Of a stretch of DNA of 64,000 bases, positions 1-7,748 are shown in pieces (position 1 is the stretch's first letter; every line of letters begins with the position of its first letter). Below the pieces are notes generated by a model. That model was not told where the DNA came from. It searched no databases and saw only the letters and a list, made by a program, of their open reading frames with translations. The position numbers and the translations under genes were made by a program. The DNA lies in NCBI RefSeq assembly GCF_000738435.1, contig NZ_CP003984.1:1426001-1490000 (forward strand), read 5' to 3'. This stretch comes from Planktomarina temperata RCA23. Its GTDB lineage: Bacteria; Pseudomonadota; Alphaproteobacteria; Rhodobacterales; Rhodobacteraceae.

Positions 1-889
1 AGCGGGCTATGACGATCCGATTCTTGTCGGTGCAACCGATGGGGTCGGCACCAAGCTGCGTTTGGCAATTGATACGGGTGATGTGTCAACGGTTGGCATT
101 GATCTTGTGGCCATGTGCGTCAACGACCTGATCTGTCAGGGTGCAGAGCCACTGTTTTTCCTAGATTATTTCGCCACCGGCAAGCTGCATGTGGATCAAG
201 CCACCAAGGTCATCGAGGGCATTGCTGAGGGCTGCCGCCTGTCTTGCTGCGCCTTGATCGGCGGGGAGACAGCCGAGATGCCTGGGATGTATGCCAAGGA
301 CGATTTTGATTTGGCTGGCTTTGCTGTCGGTGCGATGGAGCGCGGCACGCATTTGCCGCAAGCTGTGGCTTTGGGCGATGTGCTCATCGGTCTGCCGTCC
401 AGCGGTGTGCATTCGAACGGGTTTTCCCTGGTGCGCAGAATTGTGGCTGACCAGGGGCTCACCTGGGACAGCCCGGCACCATTCGGCACCGGCACGCTCG
501 GCGCGGCGCTTTTGACCCCAACGGCCCTTTATGTAAAAGCCTGTTTGGCGGCCCTCAAAACAGGCGGGGTTCATGCCATGGCGCATATCACCGGCGGCGG
601 GCTGACCGAAAACTTGCCGCGGGTTTTGCCCGATGATCTGGGTGCCACGATTGATTTGCAGCGCATCCCAGCTTTGCCGATCATGGCCTGGCTGGCGCAG
701 GCTGGCGGAATTTCTGAGGCAGAAATGCTCAAGACCTTTAATTGTGGCATTGGCATGATCCTGGCGGTAGAGCCGGCGCAGGTCACGGCGGTTACGGCCG
801 CTTTGAGCGCGCAGGGGATGAGCCCGGTCCGCTTGGGTGAAGTGATCCCTGGTCAGGGCGTCAGCTACATGGGGCAACTGCCATTTTGA
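1..889 (+). CDS. purM: Phosphoribosylformylglycinamidine cyclo-ligase (AIR synthetase), 5' truncated
   Basis: Catalyses ATP-dependent closure of FGAM to AIR, step 5 of purine synthesis, in the cytosol. The reading frame is already open at base 2, and the first visible residues include the family motif [12 protein letters not shown], so the true start lies upstream of the window and roughly the first 50-70 residues are missing. Further PurM hallmarks are [45 protein letters not shown] and [13 protein letters not shown]. The stop codon overlaps the TTG start of purN by four bases, so the two are translationally coupled. The other purine genes purC, purS and purQ lie 5 kb downstream, on the same strand but in a separate unit. 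Confidence 0.97.
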   Translation, partial: AGYDDPILVGATDGVGTKLRLAIDTGDVSTVGIDLVAMCVNDLICQGAEPLFFLDYFATGKLHVDQATKVIEGIAEGCRLSCCALIGGETAEMPGMYAKDDFDLAGFAVGAMERGTHLPQAVALGDVLIGLPSSGVHSNGFSLVRRIVADQGLTWDSPAPFGTGTLGAALLTPTALYVKACLAALKTGGVHAMAHITGGGLTENLPRVLPDDLGATIDLQRIPALPIMAWLAQAGGISEAEMLKTFNCGIGMILAVEPAQVTAVTAALSAQGMSPVRLGEVIPGQGVSYMGQLPF

Positions 890-1464
890 ACGTTGCGATT
901 CTGATTTCCGGTGGCGGCAGCAATATGCTGCGGTTGCTGGAGGATATGGCCCGGCCGCATCCGGGGCACGCGCGTTTGGTGCTGTCCAACCGGCCCGAGG
1001 CTGGCGGGCTGGTTAGGGCTCAGGCAATGGGCGTTGCGACAGAGGTATTGGATCATCGGACTTTCGGTGAAGACCGAGCCAGTTTTGAAACCGAGCTGCA
1101 CAAGATCCTCATGGCCTATGAGATTGATGTGATATGCTTGGCAGGGTTCATGCGAATTTTGGGCGCGGAGTTTGTCAGCGCTTGGCGGGGGCGGATGCTC
1201 AATATTCATCCTTCGCTTTTGCCAAAGTATCAGGGGCTCCACACCCATCAACGCGCCTTGGCGGCCGGTGACGCGCTTGCGGGATGCTCTGTGCATGAGG
1301 TTGTGCCACAATTGGATGCTGGCCCGGTTCTGGGGCAAAGTGAGGTGCCCATCTTGCCCGGTGATACGGCGCAAGATCTTGCAGATCGTGTTTTGGAGCA
1401 AGAGCACCTTCTCTATCCAAAGGTCTTGCGGACTTTCTTGACCCATTTCGAGCCGCCCAGCTAG
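886..1464 (+). CDS. purN: Phosphoribosylglycinamide formyltransferase (GAR transformylase)
   Basis: Transfers a formyl group from 10-formyl-THF to GAR in purine synthesis. At 192 aa it has normal family length. The N-terminal SGGGSNM loop binds phosphate; LAGFMRILG precedes the catalytic segment [16 protein letters not shown], which carries the active-site His and the Ser-Leu-Leu-Pro signature; the conserved Asp lies in [10 protein letters not shown]. The start is TTG at 886, inside the end of purM, giving the expected N-terminus [13 protein letters not shown]. No ATG fits the family N-terminus. The purM-purN pair is a common bacterial arrangement. Confidence 0.96.
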   Translation: MNVAILISGGGSNMLRLLEDMARPHPGHARLVLSNRPEAGGLVRAQAMGVATEVLDHRTFGEDRASFETELHKILMAYEIDVICLAGFMRILGAEFVSAWRGRMLNIHPSLLPKYQGLHTHQRALAAGDALAGCSVHEVVPQLDAGPVLGQSEVPILPGDTAQDLADRVLEQEHLLYPKVLRTFLTHFEPPS

Positions 1465-1542
1465 CCTGGGCTATGGCCGCTTTCTTTTCGCGGGGTTTCG
1501 CCATATTGTGCCCCGAATATCTCTCAAACAGCCGGACAGCCT

Positions 1543-2700
1543 ATGCAAACATTGACCACACAAGCCGAGCTTGAAGCCTTTTGCACAAGGGCGCAGGGCT
1601 ATCCCTATGTGACCATCGACACTGAATTTCTCAGAGAGCGCACCTATTATTCTAAGCTCTGTTTACTGCAAATGGCGGTTCCGGGGGAGAATGAGGCGGA
1701 TGCTGTTTTGGTCGATCCTTTGTCTTCTGAGATGTCGCTTGAGCCGCTCTACCGCCTGTTTCGTGACACCTCTGTTGTGAAAGTCTTCCATGCGGCCCGT
1801 CAAGATCTTGAAATTTTTTGGAATGATGCTGAAATTTTTCCGACCCCCCTGTTTGATACGCAAATCGCGGCGATGGTTTGCGGCTTTGGGGAGCAGGTGG
1901 GCTATGAGACTTTGGTGCGCAAAATTGTCAAACAACAGGTGGACAAATCTTCGCGCTTCACCGATTGGTCGCGCCGCCCGCTGACCGAGGCCCAAAAGAT
2001 CTATGCGCTGGCGGATGTGACCCATTTGCGGGGGGTCTATGAGTTTTTAAAAGCGGAGTTGGAGCGCAGCGGGCGCACGGCTTGGGTGGTTGAGGAAACG
2101 CAATCTTTGACGGATCCTGCCATTTATGATGTCGTGCCCTCTGAGGCATGGCGCCGGGTGAAAACACGGACCAACTCAAATAAATTTCTTGCCTATCTTC
2201 GCGAATTGGCCGCCTTTCGGGAATCTTATGCGAAGACGCGAAATATTCCGCGCAATCGGGTGTTTAAAGATGATGCGATGGTCGAATTGGCCTCCACCAA
2301 ACCCACCACACAGGAAGATTTGAGCAAATCGCGCCTGCTGCTGCGCGAAGCGCGCAAGGGTGACATCGCTGAGGGAATTTTGAACGCGATCAAAACGGTG
2401 AATGCCATGGATGCGGACAGCTATCCAAGGTTGCCGAAGGTGAATGACAAGCTCCAGGTCAATCCGGCGTTGGCCGATCTTCTTAGGGTGTTATTGAAAG
2501 CCAAATCTGAACGCTCCGATGTGGCGCAAAAGATGATCGCCAGCACGGCAGAGCTGGATGCTTTGGCCGCCGGGCAACGAGATGTGCCGTCTTTAAAGGG
2601 CTGGCGCATGGATGTCTTTGGTTCGGATGCTTTGCGGCTTTGCGAAGGCAAGGTTGGCTTGGCCGTGAAGGGCAATAAAGTGAAACTGTTTGAGCTGTGA
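1543..2700 (+). CDS. rnd: Ribonuclease D
   Basis: A 3'-5' exoribonuclease of the DEDD family that trims tRNA and other stable RNA 3' ends. The DEDD motifs are visible: TIDTEFLRE (Asp/Glu, about residues 25-33), FHAARQDLE in the second motif and YALADVTHL in the third. The C-terminal half (about 210-290) fits an HRDC nucleic-acid-binding domain. The length of 385 aa is normal for alphaproteobacterial RNase D. It is preceded by a 78-base gap after purN and followed 35 bases later by sufE, on the same strand. Confidence 0.95.
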   Translation: MQTLTTQAELEAFCTRAQGYPYVTIDTEFLRERTYYSKLCLLQMAVPGENEADAVLVDPLSSEMSLEPLYRLFRDTSVVKVFHAARQDLEIFWNDAEIFPTPLFDTQIAAMVCGFGEQVGYETLVRKIVKQQVDKSSRFTDWSRRPLTEAQKIYALADVTHLRGVYEFLKAELERSGRTAWVVEETQSLTDPAIYDVVPSEAWRRVKTRTNSNKFLAYLRELAAFRESYAKTRNIPRNRVFKDDAMVELASTKPTTQEDLSKSRLLLREARKGDIAEGILNAIKTVNAMDADSYPRLPKVNDKLQVNPALADLLRVLLKAKSERSDVAQKMIASTAELDALAAGQRDVPSLKGWRMDVFGSDALRLCEGKVGLAVKGNKVKLFEL

Positions 2701-2735
2701 CGCAGGTCCAGAAGCAAACGAAATAGGAGAGCTCC

Positions 2736-3146
2736 ATGGCGCAAGCCGGGTTTGAAGATCTAGTTGAAACATTTGAATTTCTCGATGATTGGGAAGAACG
2801 CTATCGTCATGTGATTGAGCTGGGCAAGGCTTTGCCGGACATGCCAGAGGCGCTCAAAGTTCCGGCCACCAAGGTTGAGGGCTGTGCGTCGCAGGTCTGG
2901 CTGCATATGACTATTGAAAAGGGCACTTTGACCTTCATTGGCGACAGTGATGCGATCATTGTGCGGGGGCTCATTGCGGTTCTGATCACACTCTATTCCG
3001 GTCTTGCGATTGAGGAGATCGGCAAGGTCGATGTGGCTGGGGAGCTGGCGCGGTTGGGTCTCAATGAGCATCTGTCCTCGCAGCGGTCCAACGGCTTGAG
3101 GGCCATGGTGGCGCGTGTGGTGCAGACGGCGGCAGCGGCCGCTTAA
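2736..3146 (+). CDS. sufE: SufE-family cysteine desulfurase sulfur acceptor
   Basis: SufE accepts persulfide sulfur from the cysteine desulfurase SufS and passes it to the SufBCD scaffold for Fe-S cluster assembly. The active-site Cys is in KVEGCASQVWL (about residue 50). The preceding segment (LDDWEERYRHVIELGKALP) and the later GLIAVLITLYSG and LSSQRSNGLRAM segments are characteristic. Length is 136 aa. A good Shine-Dalgarno (AGGAGAG) precedes ATG 2736. The gene converges with the DUF1638 gene and their stop codons overlap by four bases. The suf operon itself is not in the window. Confidence 0.93.
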   Translation: MAQAGFEDLVETFEFLDDWEERYRHVIELGKALPDMPEALKVPATKVEGCASQVWLHMTIEKGTLTFIGDSDAIIVRGLIAVLITLYSGLAIEEIGKVDVAGELARLGLNEHLSSQRSNGLRAMVARVVQTAAAAA

Positions 3147-3787
3147 GAGGGTGAGGACAGCGCGGCCAAAGCCGGCGCCAAATCTCCGTATCCGGTATAG
3201 CGATACTCATAGGCAAGCCCCATGCGGCGCGCGCAATCCTTTGCTTTGGCCTCAAGTGCAGCATCTTTGAGCTGTGCTTGATAGACTAGGGTGGTGTAAT
3301 TGCCAAAATACATATCGCGCAATTGCGGGTGTTTGTCCAAGCCCATTGGTCGCCAGAAAAAGGCATCAAACTGGCGCACCAAAAAATCGGTGAGGTAAAA
3401 GCACGTCAGCTCCTCGCGGGCTTCAAAGGCGGCATTGCCCTCAAAGAAACTGTAACAATGCGGCCCGGCAATCATTGACACGCCCATCTCATCGCAGAGG
3501 GTTTGCAGCTGCCCCCCGGTGCCGCAATCCGCATAGACGACGAAAATGTCGGAATAATCACCCCGGTGTTTTTCGATATAGCCTTTGACCGCTGGCGTGA
3601 TTTTCTCTGGGGTGTTGTGATAGATGGCGGGCAGGCATTGCAAATCCATATGCTGCCACTCATTTGCCTTTATTAAAGCCAGGATTTCCCGCGCCAAAGC
3701 CCCGCAAGCAATCAGCAGCACCCGGCCTTGATTGCGCAGCTGCATGCCTTCGGTCGCGAGCTGGTCGTCTGAAACGGGGTGTCCCAT
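3143..3787 (-). CDS. DUF1638 family protein, probably linked to corrinoid methyl transfer
   Basis: A 214-aa cytosolic protein matching the DUF1638 family (segments LIACGALAREI, YADCGTGGQL, AGPHCYSFFEGN). The family has no settled biochemical function but often sits near corrinoid methyltransferase genes, as here: a corrinoid protein and a homocysteine methyltransferase precede it on the same strand. Conserved Cys/His residues (AICG-type Cys near residue 29, ADCG, GPHC) could bind a metal or cofactor; that is inference. The start has a strong Shine-Dalgarno (AGGAGA) eight bases upstream. A terminator-like hairpin separates it from the corrinoid gene, so it may be expressed at a lower level. 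Confidence 0.85.
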   Translation of the reverse strand: MGHPVSDDQLATEGMQLRNQGRVLLIACGALAREILALIKANEWQHMDLQCLPAIYHNTPEKITPAVKGYIEKHRGDYSDIFVVYADCGTGGQLQTLCDEMGVSMIAGPHCYSFFEGNAAFEAREELTCFYLTDFLVRQFDAFFWRPMGLDKHPQLRDMYFGNYTTLVYQAQLKDAALEAKAKDCARRMGLAYEYRYTGYGDLAPALAALSSPS

Positions 3788-3813
3788 CGCACGTCTCCTG
3801 CGCTATTGTCACG

Positions 3814-3844
3814 AAAACGGCCCCACCTGAGACAGGTCGGGCCG
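3814..3844 (-). terminator. Rho-independent terminator or attenuator after the corrinoid gene
   Basis: Read on the minus strand: a GC-rich stem CGGCCC/GGGCCG continued by ACCTG/CAGGT around a three-base loop, followed by TTTT. It lies 27 bases after the corrinoid protein stop and 26 bases before the DUF1638 start, so it could end the upstream transcript or reduce read-through into DUF1638. Confidence 0.75.
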
Positions 3845-3870
3845 CATAAGCGCTTTGCTGCGTTTTGTTT

Positions 3871-4578
3871 TTACGCGTTGGCGGCCAGAATGTTGTGTTT
3901 GCGGGCCATGAATTCCTTTGCCGTTTCCACAGCAACCGCGGCATCGCGGCAATAGGCATCGGCACCAATGGCCTTGCCAAATTCCTCATTCAACGGCGCG
4001 CCACCCACCAAAACTGTGTAATCATCGCGCATGCCTTTTTCGACCATCGTGTCGATCACAACTTTCATGTAGGGCATTGTGGTGGTCAAAAGTGCAGACA
4101 TGCCCAGGATATCGGGCGTTTCGGCTTCAATGGCTTCAAGATAGGATTCAACCGAGTTGTTGATGCCCAGATCCACAACCTCAAATCCGGCGCCTTCCAT
4201 CATCATGCCGACCAAGTTTTTGCCGATGTCATGGATGTCCCCTTTGACCGTACCAATCACCATTTTTCCGACGCGCGGTGCACCGGTTTCAATCAGCAAG
4301 GGTTTCAAGATGGCCATGCCACCTTTCATTGCATTGGCTGCAAGCAGAACTTCAGGCACAAACAAAATGCCGTCCCGGAAGTCATTGCCCACGATGGTCA
4401 TGCCGCCGACCAAAGCTTCGGTCAAAATGCGGTAAGGCTCCCATTTGCGTTCGAGCAATATGTTAACGCCTTCTTCGATCTCCTCTTTCAAGCCGTCATA
4501 GAGATCGTCAAACATTTGAGCGACGAGATCTTCGTCATTCAATTCGGATAGGATGATATCGTCTTCTTGGTCAGACAT
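3871..4578 (-). CDS. Corrinoid (B12)-binding methyltransferase protein, cobalamin module of a split methionine synthase
   Basis: A 235-aa cytosolic protein. Residues about 10-95 form the helical cap domain typical of MetH/MtaC-type corrinoid proteins (EALVGGMTIVGNDFRDG, FVPEVLLAANAMKGG). Residues about 105-225 form the Rossmann B12 domain, with the cobalt-ligating DxHxxG motif in KGDIHDIGKNLVG, followed by GFEVVDLGIN and VLVGGAPLNEEF. The neighbouring homocysteine methyltransferase supplies the acceptor half. In the roseobacter Phaeobacter, genetic work has shown methionine synthase to be split into separate homocysteine, corrinoid and pterin proteins. I infer the same role here. The alternative is a methylamine- or betaine-type corrinoid protein. 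Confidence 0.88.
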   Translation of the reverse strand: MSDQEDDIILSELNDEDLVAQMFDDLYDGLKEEIEEGVNILLERKWEPYRILTEALVGGMTIVGNDFRDGILFVPEVLLAANAMKGGMAILKPLLIETGAPRVGKMVIGTVKGDIHDIGKNLVGMMMEGAGFEVVDLGINNSVESYLEAIEAETPDILGMSALLTTTMPYMKVVIDTMVEKGMRDDYTVLVGGAPLNEEFGKAIGADAYCRDAAVAVETAKEFMARKHNILAANA

Positions 4579-4716
4579 TGGCCAGCGCCTTCTTATGGAA
4601 TATCTCTTCCCCCGTATGCGGTCGGTGGATCGATTTGGTCTTCACCGATTGCGACAACAAGGCTGCCGCTACCGACCTTTTGCACAATGCCCTCTGTTTG
4701 TGGCGGTTCGTGCGTC

Positions 4717-5745
4717 TTAGCTGCTGCGCCGCCTGCGGTTTTGCCGCAAGCGGGTGGGGCCCGTGCCATCCGTGCCGTCGCTGCCTGAGGAGAAGCCGCC
4801 CAGAGCGGACTCGATGTCCTGTAAGCTGGGGCGGTCTTGTGGCACATGTGTTTCCAATGCTGTGCGCATGGCGCGCAGATGTTCCGGTGTGGTGCCGCAA
4901 CAGCCGCCAATGATGGTTGCGCCGCAGTCGCGGGCCAAGGTGGCATAATGGGCCATCAGCTCTGGCGTGCCGTCATAATGGATATGGCCGTCGTGATATT
5001 TTGGGATGCCCGCATTGCCTTTTGCAACGATGGGCGTTTGCGTGCCCGTGGCGGAAAATCCCAAGATCGTCCGCAGCAGATCCGACGCTCCCACGCCACA
5101 ATTGGCCCCAAAGGCGAGCGGTTTGTTCGGAATTTTGTCCAGCAGTTTCACCATATCCGGTGCTGTGATGCCCATCATTGTGCGCCCAGCCGTATCAAAA
5201 CTCATCGTGCCGACCCAGGGCATATCTGCCAGGGCAAAGGCCTCAGCTGCCGCGCGATACTCGTCACCGAAAGAGATGGTTTCGACCCAAGCCACATCTG
5301 CGCCACCGGCTTTCAAACCCTCGGCCTGTTCGTGGAAAATTTCCACGGCCACAGCATAGGAGAGCGGGCCCATGGGCTCCATGATTTCGCCGGTAGGCCC
5401 GACGGAGCCTGCGACGATGACCTCACGACCAGAGGCATCGGCCACTTCACGACCAATTTGCGCCGAGATGCGCGACAGCTCTGCCGCGCGTGCTTCAGCG
5501 CCATGAAGTTTTAGCCGGGACCTATTGCCGCCAAAAGAATTGGTCAGGAATAAATCGGATCCAGCATCCACGCTGCCTTTGTAGAGCGCTTTGATTTTAT
5601 CGGGTGCGGTGTCATTCCACAGCTCCGGCGCATCACCCGAAGACAGCCCCATGTTGAACAAATTGGTGCCCGTGGCGCCATCGGCCAATATCCAATCACG
5701 CTTTGCCAGCACGCGTTGTAACGGGCTTTGCGAGATTGCTGACAT
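4717..5745 (-). CDS. bmt: Homocysteine S-methyltransferase (annotated in relatives as betaine-homocysteine methyltransferase)
   Basis: Transfers a methyl group to homocysteine, giving methionine. A TIM barrel of 342 aa begins with the family signature DGATGTNLFNMGL; the zinc-binding cysteines are in FGANCGVG and in the GGCCGT motif near residue 285. LTNSFGGNR and VGPTGEIMEPMG are further signatures. The C-terminal 40 residues are a Gly/Ser/Arg tail outside the fold. It is the first gene of a minus-strand group with a corrinoid protein 138 bases downstream, so the methyl donor is more likely methyl-cobalamin on that protein than free betaine (inference). ATG 5745 has an AAAGG ribosome site. 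Confidence 0.88.
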   Translation of the reverse strand: MSAISQSPLQRVLAKRDWILADGATGTNLFNMGLSSGDAPELWNDTAPDKIKALYKGSVDAGSDLFLTNSFGGNRSRLKLHGAEARAAELSRISAQIGREVADASGREVIVAGSVGPTGEIMEPMGPLSYAVAVEIFHEQAEGLKAGGADVAWVETISFGDEYRAAAEAFALADMPWVGTMSFDTAGRTMMGITAPDMVKLLDKIPNKPLAFGANCGVGASDLLRTILGFSATGTQTPIVAKGNAGIPKYHDGHIHYDGTPELMAHYATLARDCGATIIGGCCGTTPEHLRAMRTALETHVPQDRPSLQDIESALGGFSSGSDGTDGTGPTRLRQNRRRRSS

Positions 5746-5809
5746 GTCATGACCTTTTTGATAATTCAGAGCTTCTATAATGCCCGAAAGTCAAACATGA
5801 GTGAAATTG

Positions 5810-5835
5810 ATTTTTATCATGAAGATTATGAAAAT
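5810..5835. promoter_or_regulatory. Imperfect 26-bp palindrome upstream of the homocysteine methyltransferase
   Basis: An AT-rich dyad symmetrical at 18 of 26 positions, with arms of the form ATTTT-AT-AT and AT-AT-AAAAT. It lies 65-90 bases before the start of the minus-strand methyltransferase and about 190 bases before purC. Its position suits a transcription-factor operator for the methionine genes. No regulator can be named from the sequence. The remaining 5746-6026 intergenic sequence shows no riboswitch I recognise. Confidence 0.35.
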
Positions 5836-6026
5836 TTGGCGATCGGGGCCGGGCCCGCCACCCCCAAATAATACCGGTTCCAAAAGGCCATCCCGTTTGG
5901 ATCTCTCCGCATATGTTTTTTAGCCCTGGGCAAAAAACTTGCCGTATTCCGAGGGTGAGAGCGCCCGTGCCGACTTGCCGCCCGTCGCACATTGCCATAA
6001 GAGGCGAGCAAAGCACGGAGAGTCAC

Positions 6027-6788
6027 ATGGCACGTCGCAAGTTGGTTTATGAAGGCAAGGCAAAGATCCTCTATGAGGGTCCAGAGCCAGGCACTTTGGT
6101 TCAATATTTCAAAGATGATGCCACTGCATTCAATGCAGAGAAGAAAGATATCATTGAAGGTAAAGGGGTGTTGAATAACCGCTTGTCCGAATTTTTTATG
6201 ACCGGTCTCAATACTTTGGGCATTCCGACCCATTTCATCAAAAGCCTCAATATGCGCGAGCAGTTGATCCGGGCGGTTGAGATCGTGCCATTGGAAGTTA
6301 TCGTGCGCAATTATGCCGCTGGCACGATGTCCAAGCGTTTGGGCATTGAGGAGGGCACGGCCCTGCCGCGTCCGATCGTCGAATTTTGTTTGAAAGATGA
6401 TTCTCTGGGCGATCCATTGGTGTCAGAAGAACATATCATCGCGTTCAACTGGGCCAGCCAACAAGATTTGGACGATATGTTGGCGCTGGCGTTGCGCGTG
6501 AATGATTTTCTTTCCGGCGTCATGTATGGGGTTGGCATTCGCGTTGCGGATTTCAAAATTGAAATCGGCCGCGTCTATGAGGGCGATTATCAACGTCTGA
6601 TCATCGCAGATGAAATCAGCCCCGACAGCTGCCGGCTTTGGGATCTCAAAACCGGTGAAAAACTCGACAAAGATGTGTTCCGCCGTGATTTGGGCAGTTT
6701 AACAGATGCCTATGCTGAGGTGGCGCGCCGCTTGGGCGTATTGCCGGAAAATCCAGCGCCCATCAGCAAGCCCACTTTGATCAACTGA
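6027..6788 (+). CDS. purC: Phosphoribosylaminoimidazole-succinocarboxamide synthase (SAICAR synthetase)
   Basis: Joins aspartate to CAIR with ATP in purine synthesis. At 253 aa it is full length. Signatures: [11 protein letters not shown] at the N-terminus, [25 protein letters not shown] and [14 protein letters not shown]. The frame stays open upstream to about 5913, but the family N-terminus [13 protein letters not shown] and a GGAG ribosome site at about 6017 fix the start at 6027. It is the first gene of purC-purS-purQ, with 16 bases between purC and purS. Confidence 0.97.
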   Translation: MARRKLVYEGKAKILYEGPEPGTLVQYFKDDATAFNAEKKDIIEGKGVLNNRLSEFFMTGLNTLGIPTHFIKSLNMREQLIRAVEIVPLEVIVRNYAAGTMSKRLGIEEGTALPRPIVEFCLKDDSLGDPLVSEEHIIAFNWASQQDLDDMLALALRVNDFLSGVMYGVGIRVADFKIEIGRVYEGDYQRLIIADEISPDSCRLWDLKTGEKLDKDVFRRDLGSLTDAYAEVARRLGVLPENPAPISKPTLIN

Positions 6789-6804
6789 CCTGAAGGACAA
6801 GACA

Positions 6805-7035
6805 ATGAAAGCTATCGTCACAGTGATGCTCAAGAATGGTGTGCTCGATCCGCAAGGCGAGGCCGTTAAATCGGCGCTTGGAGGCCTTGGCTTTTCCGGG
6901 GTGAATTCCGTGCGTCAGGGCAAGGTGATCGAGCTGGACTTGGCCGAGGGTACAGATCCGGCGCAGATCGATGAGATGTGCAATCGCCTTTTGGTGAATG
7001 CGGTGATTGAAAGCTATCAGCTGGACATCGCATAA
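6805..7035 (+). CDS. purS: FGAM synthase subunit PurS
   Basis: A small 76-aa subunit that bridges PurL and PurQ in the multi-protein FGAM synthase. It begins [21 protein letters not shown] and continues [18 protein letters not shown], both typical of PurS. It lies 16 bases after purC. Its TAA stop shares a base with the purQ ATG (TAATG), so the two are coupled. The presence of purS/purQ means that PurL is a separate short-form subunit; it is not in this window, although purL commonly sits close by in relatives. Confidence 0.96.
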   Translation: MKAIVTVMLKNGVLDPQGEAVKSALGGLGFSGVNSVRQGKVIELDLAEGTDPAQIDEMCNRLLVNAVIESYQLDIA

Positions 7036-7703
7036 TGCGCGCCGCGGTTGTTGTATTTCCCGGCTCGAATTGTGATCGTGACATGGTTGAGGCGCTGCGC
7101 CAATCGGGCGCCGATGTGGCCAAGGTTTGGCACAAGGACGCCGACCTGCCGCAGGGACTGGATCTTGTCGCGATTCCCGGTGGGTTTTCCTTTGGCGATT
7201 ACCTGCGGTGCGGTGCGATTGCGGCGCAATCTCCCATTTGCCGGGCGGTGGTCGATCATGCCCATCGTGGCGGCTATGTCTTGGGGGTCTGCAATGGCTT
7301 TCAAGTCTTGAGTGAAACCGGTCTGGTTCCCGGTGCGTTAATGCGCAATTCTGGGTTGAAATTTCTGTGCAAAACCGTCGGATTGACCGTTGAAACACAG
7401 GACAGCGCTTTTACCGCGGCCTATAGCCAAGGCTCTGAAATACAAGTGCCAATTGCGCATCATGACGGCAATTACTATGCGACGGAAGATGAACTGAAAG
7501 CCCTGGACGGTGAAGACCGGGTGGCGTTTCGCTATAGCGACAATCCCAATGGGTCGATGTCGTCCATTGCGGGGGTCTTATCAGCCAACCGCCGGGTTTT
7601 GGGCATGATGCCCCATCCCGAGCGTGCGATGGATGCGCAGATGGGATCCGCCGATGGGCAGGCGCTTTTCCGCGCGTTGGTGGGGCAAACCACTCAGGCC
7701 TAG
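7035..7703 (+). CDS. purQ: FGAM synthase glutaminase subunit PurQ
   Basis: A class I glutamine amidotransferase (222 aa) that supplies ammonia to PurL for FGAR to FGAM conversion. The nucleophile Cys is in [11 protein letters not shown] (near residue 86); the His/Glu of the triad lie in MPHPERAMD near the C-terminus. FPGSNCDRD and [17 protein letters not shown] are family signatures. The start overlaps the purS stop by one base. It ends 45 bases before the dctB-like gene with no clear terminator between, so some read-through is possible. Confidence 0.96.
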   Translation: MRAAVVVFPGSNCDRDMVEALRQSGADVAKVWHKDADLPQGLDLVAIPGGFSFGDYLRCGAIAAQSPICRAVVDHAHRGGYVLGVCNGFQVLSETGLVPGALMRNSGLKFLCKTVGLTVETQDSAFTAAYSQGSEIQVPIAHHDGNYYATEDELKALDGEDRVAFRYSDNPNGSMSSIAGVLSANRRVLGMMPHPERAMDAQMGSADGQALFRALVGQTTQA

Positions 7704-7748
7704 GCTTGGCCGCTTGAATGGCGGCGCCGAGCACCGTAACGCTAGTGC

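Noticed and set aside
161-877. A 238-residue minus-strand frame over purM
   Set aside because: It mirrors purM codons and lacks any signal; purM motifs in the other strand are unambiguous.
3865-4551. A 228-residue plus-strand frame over the corrinoid gene
   Set aside because: His/Phe/Asn-rich shadow of the corrinoid-binding protein, whose DxHxxG motif is certain.
4579-4716. A hidden small gene between the two methyltransferase genes
   Set aside because: No frame with a start signal and reasonable composition on the minus strand; treated as an intercistronic spacer.
5746-6026. Possible SAM or SAH riboswitch ahead of the homocysteine methyltransferase
   Set aside because: I could not find the conserved core of SAM-II, SAM-V, SAM/SAH or SAH riboswitches; only a palindrome was evident. 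A covariance-model search would settle it.
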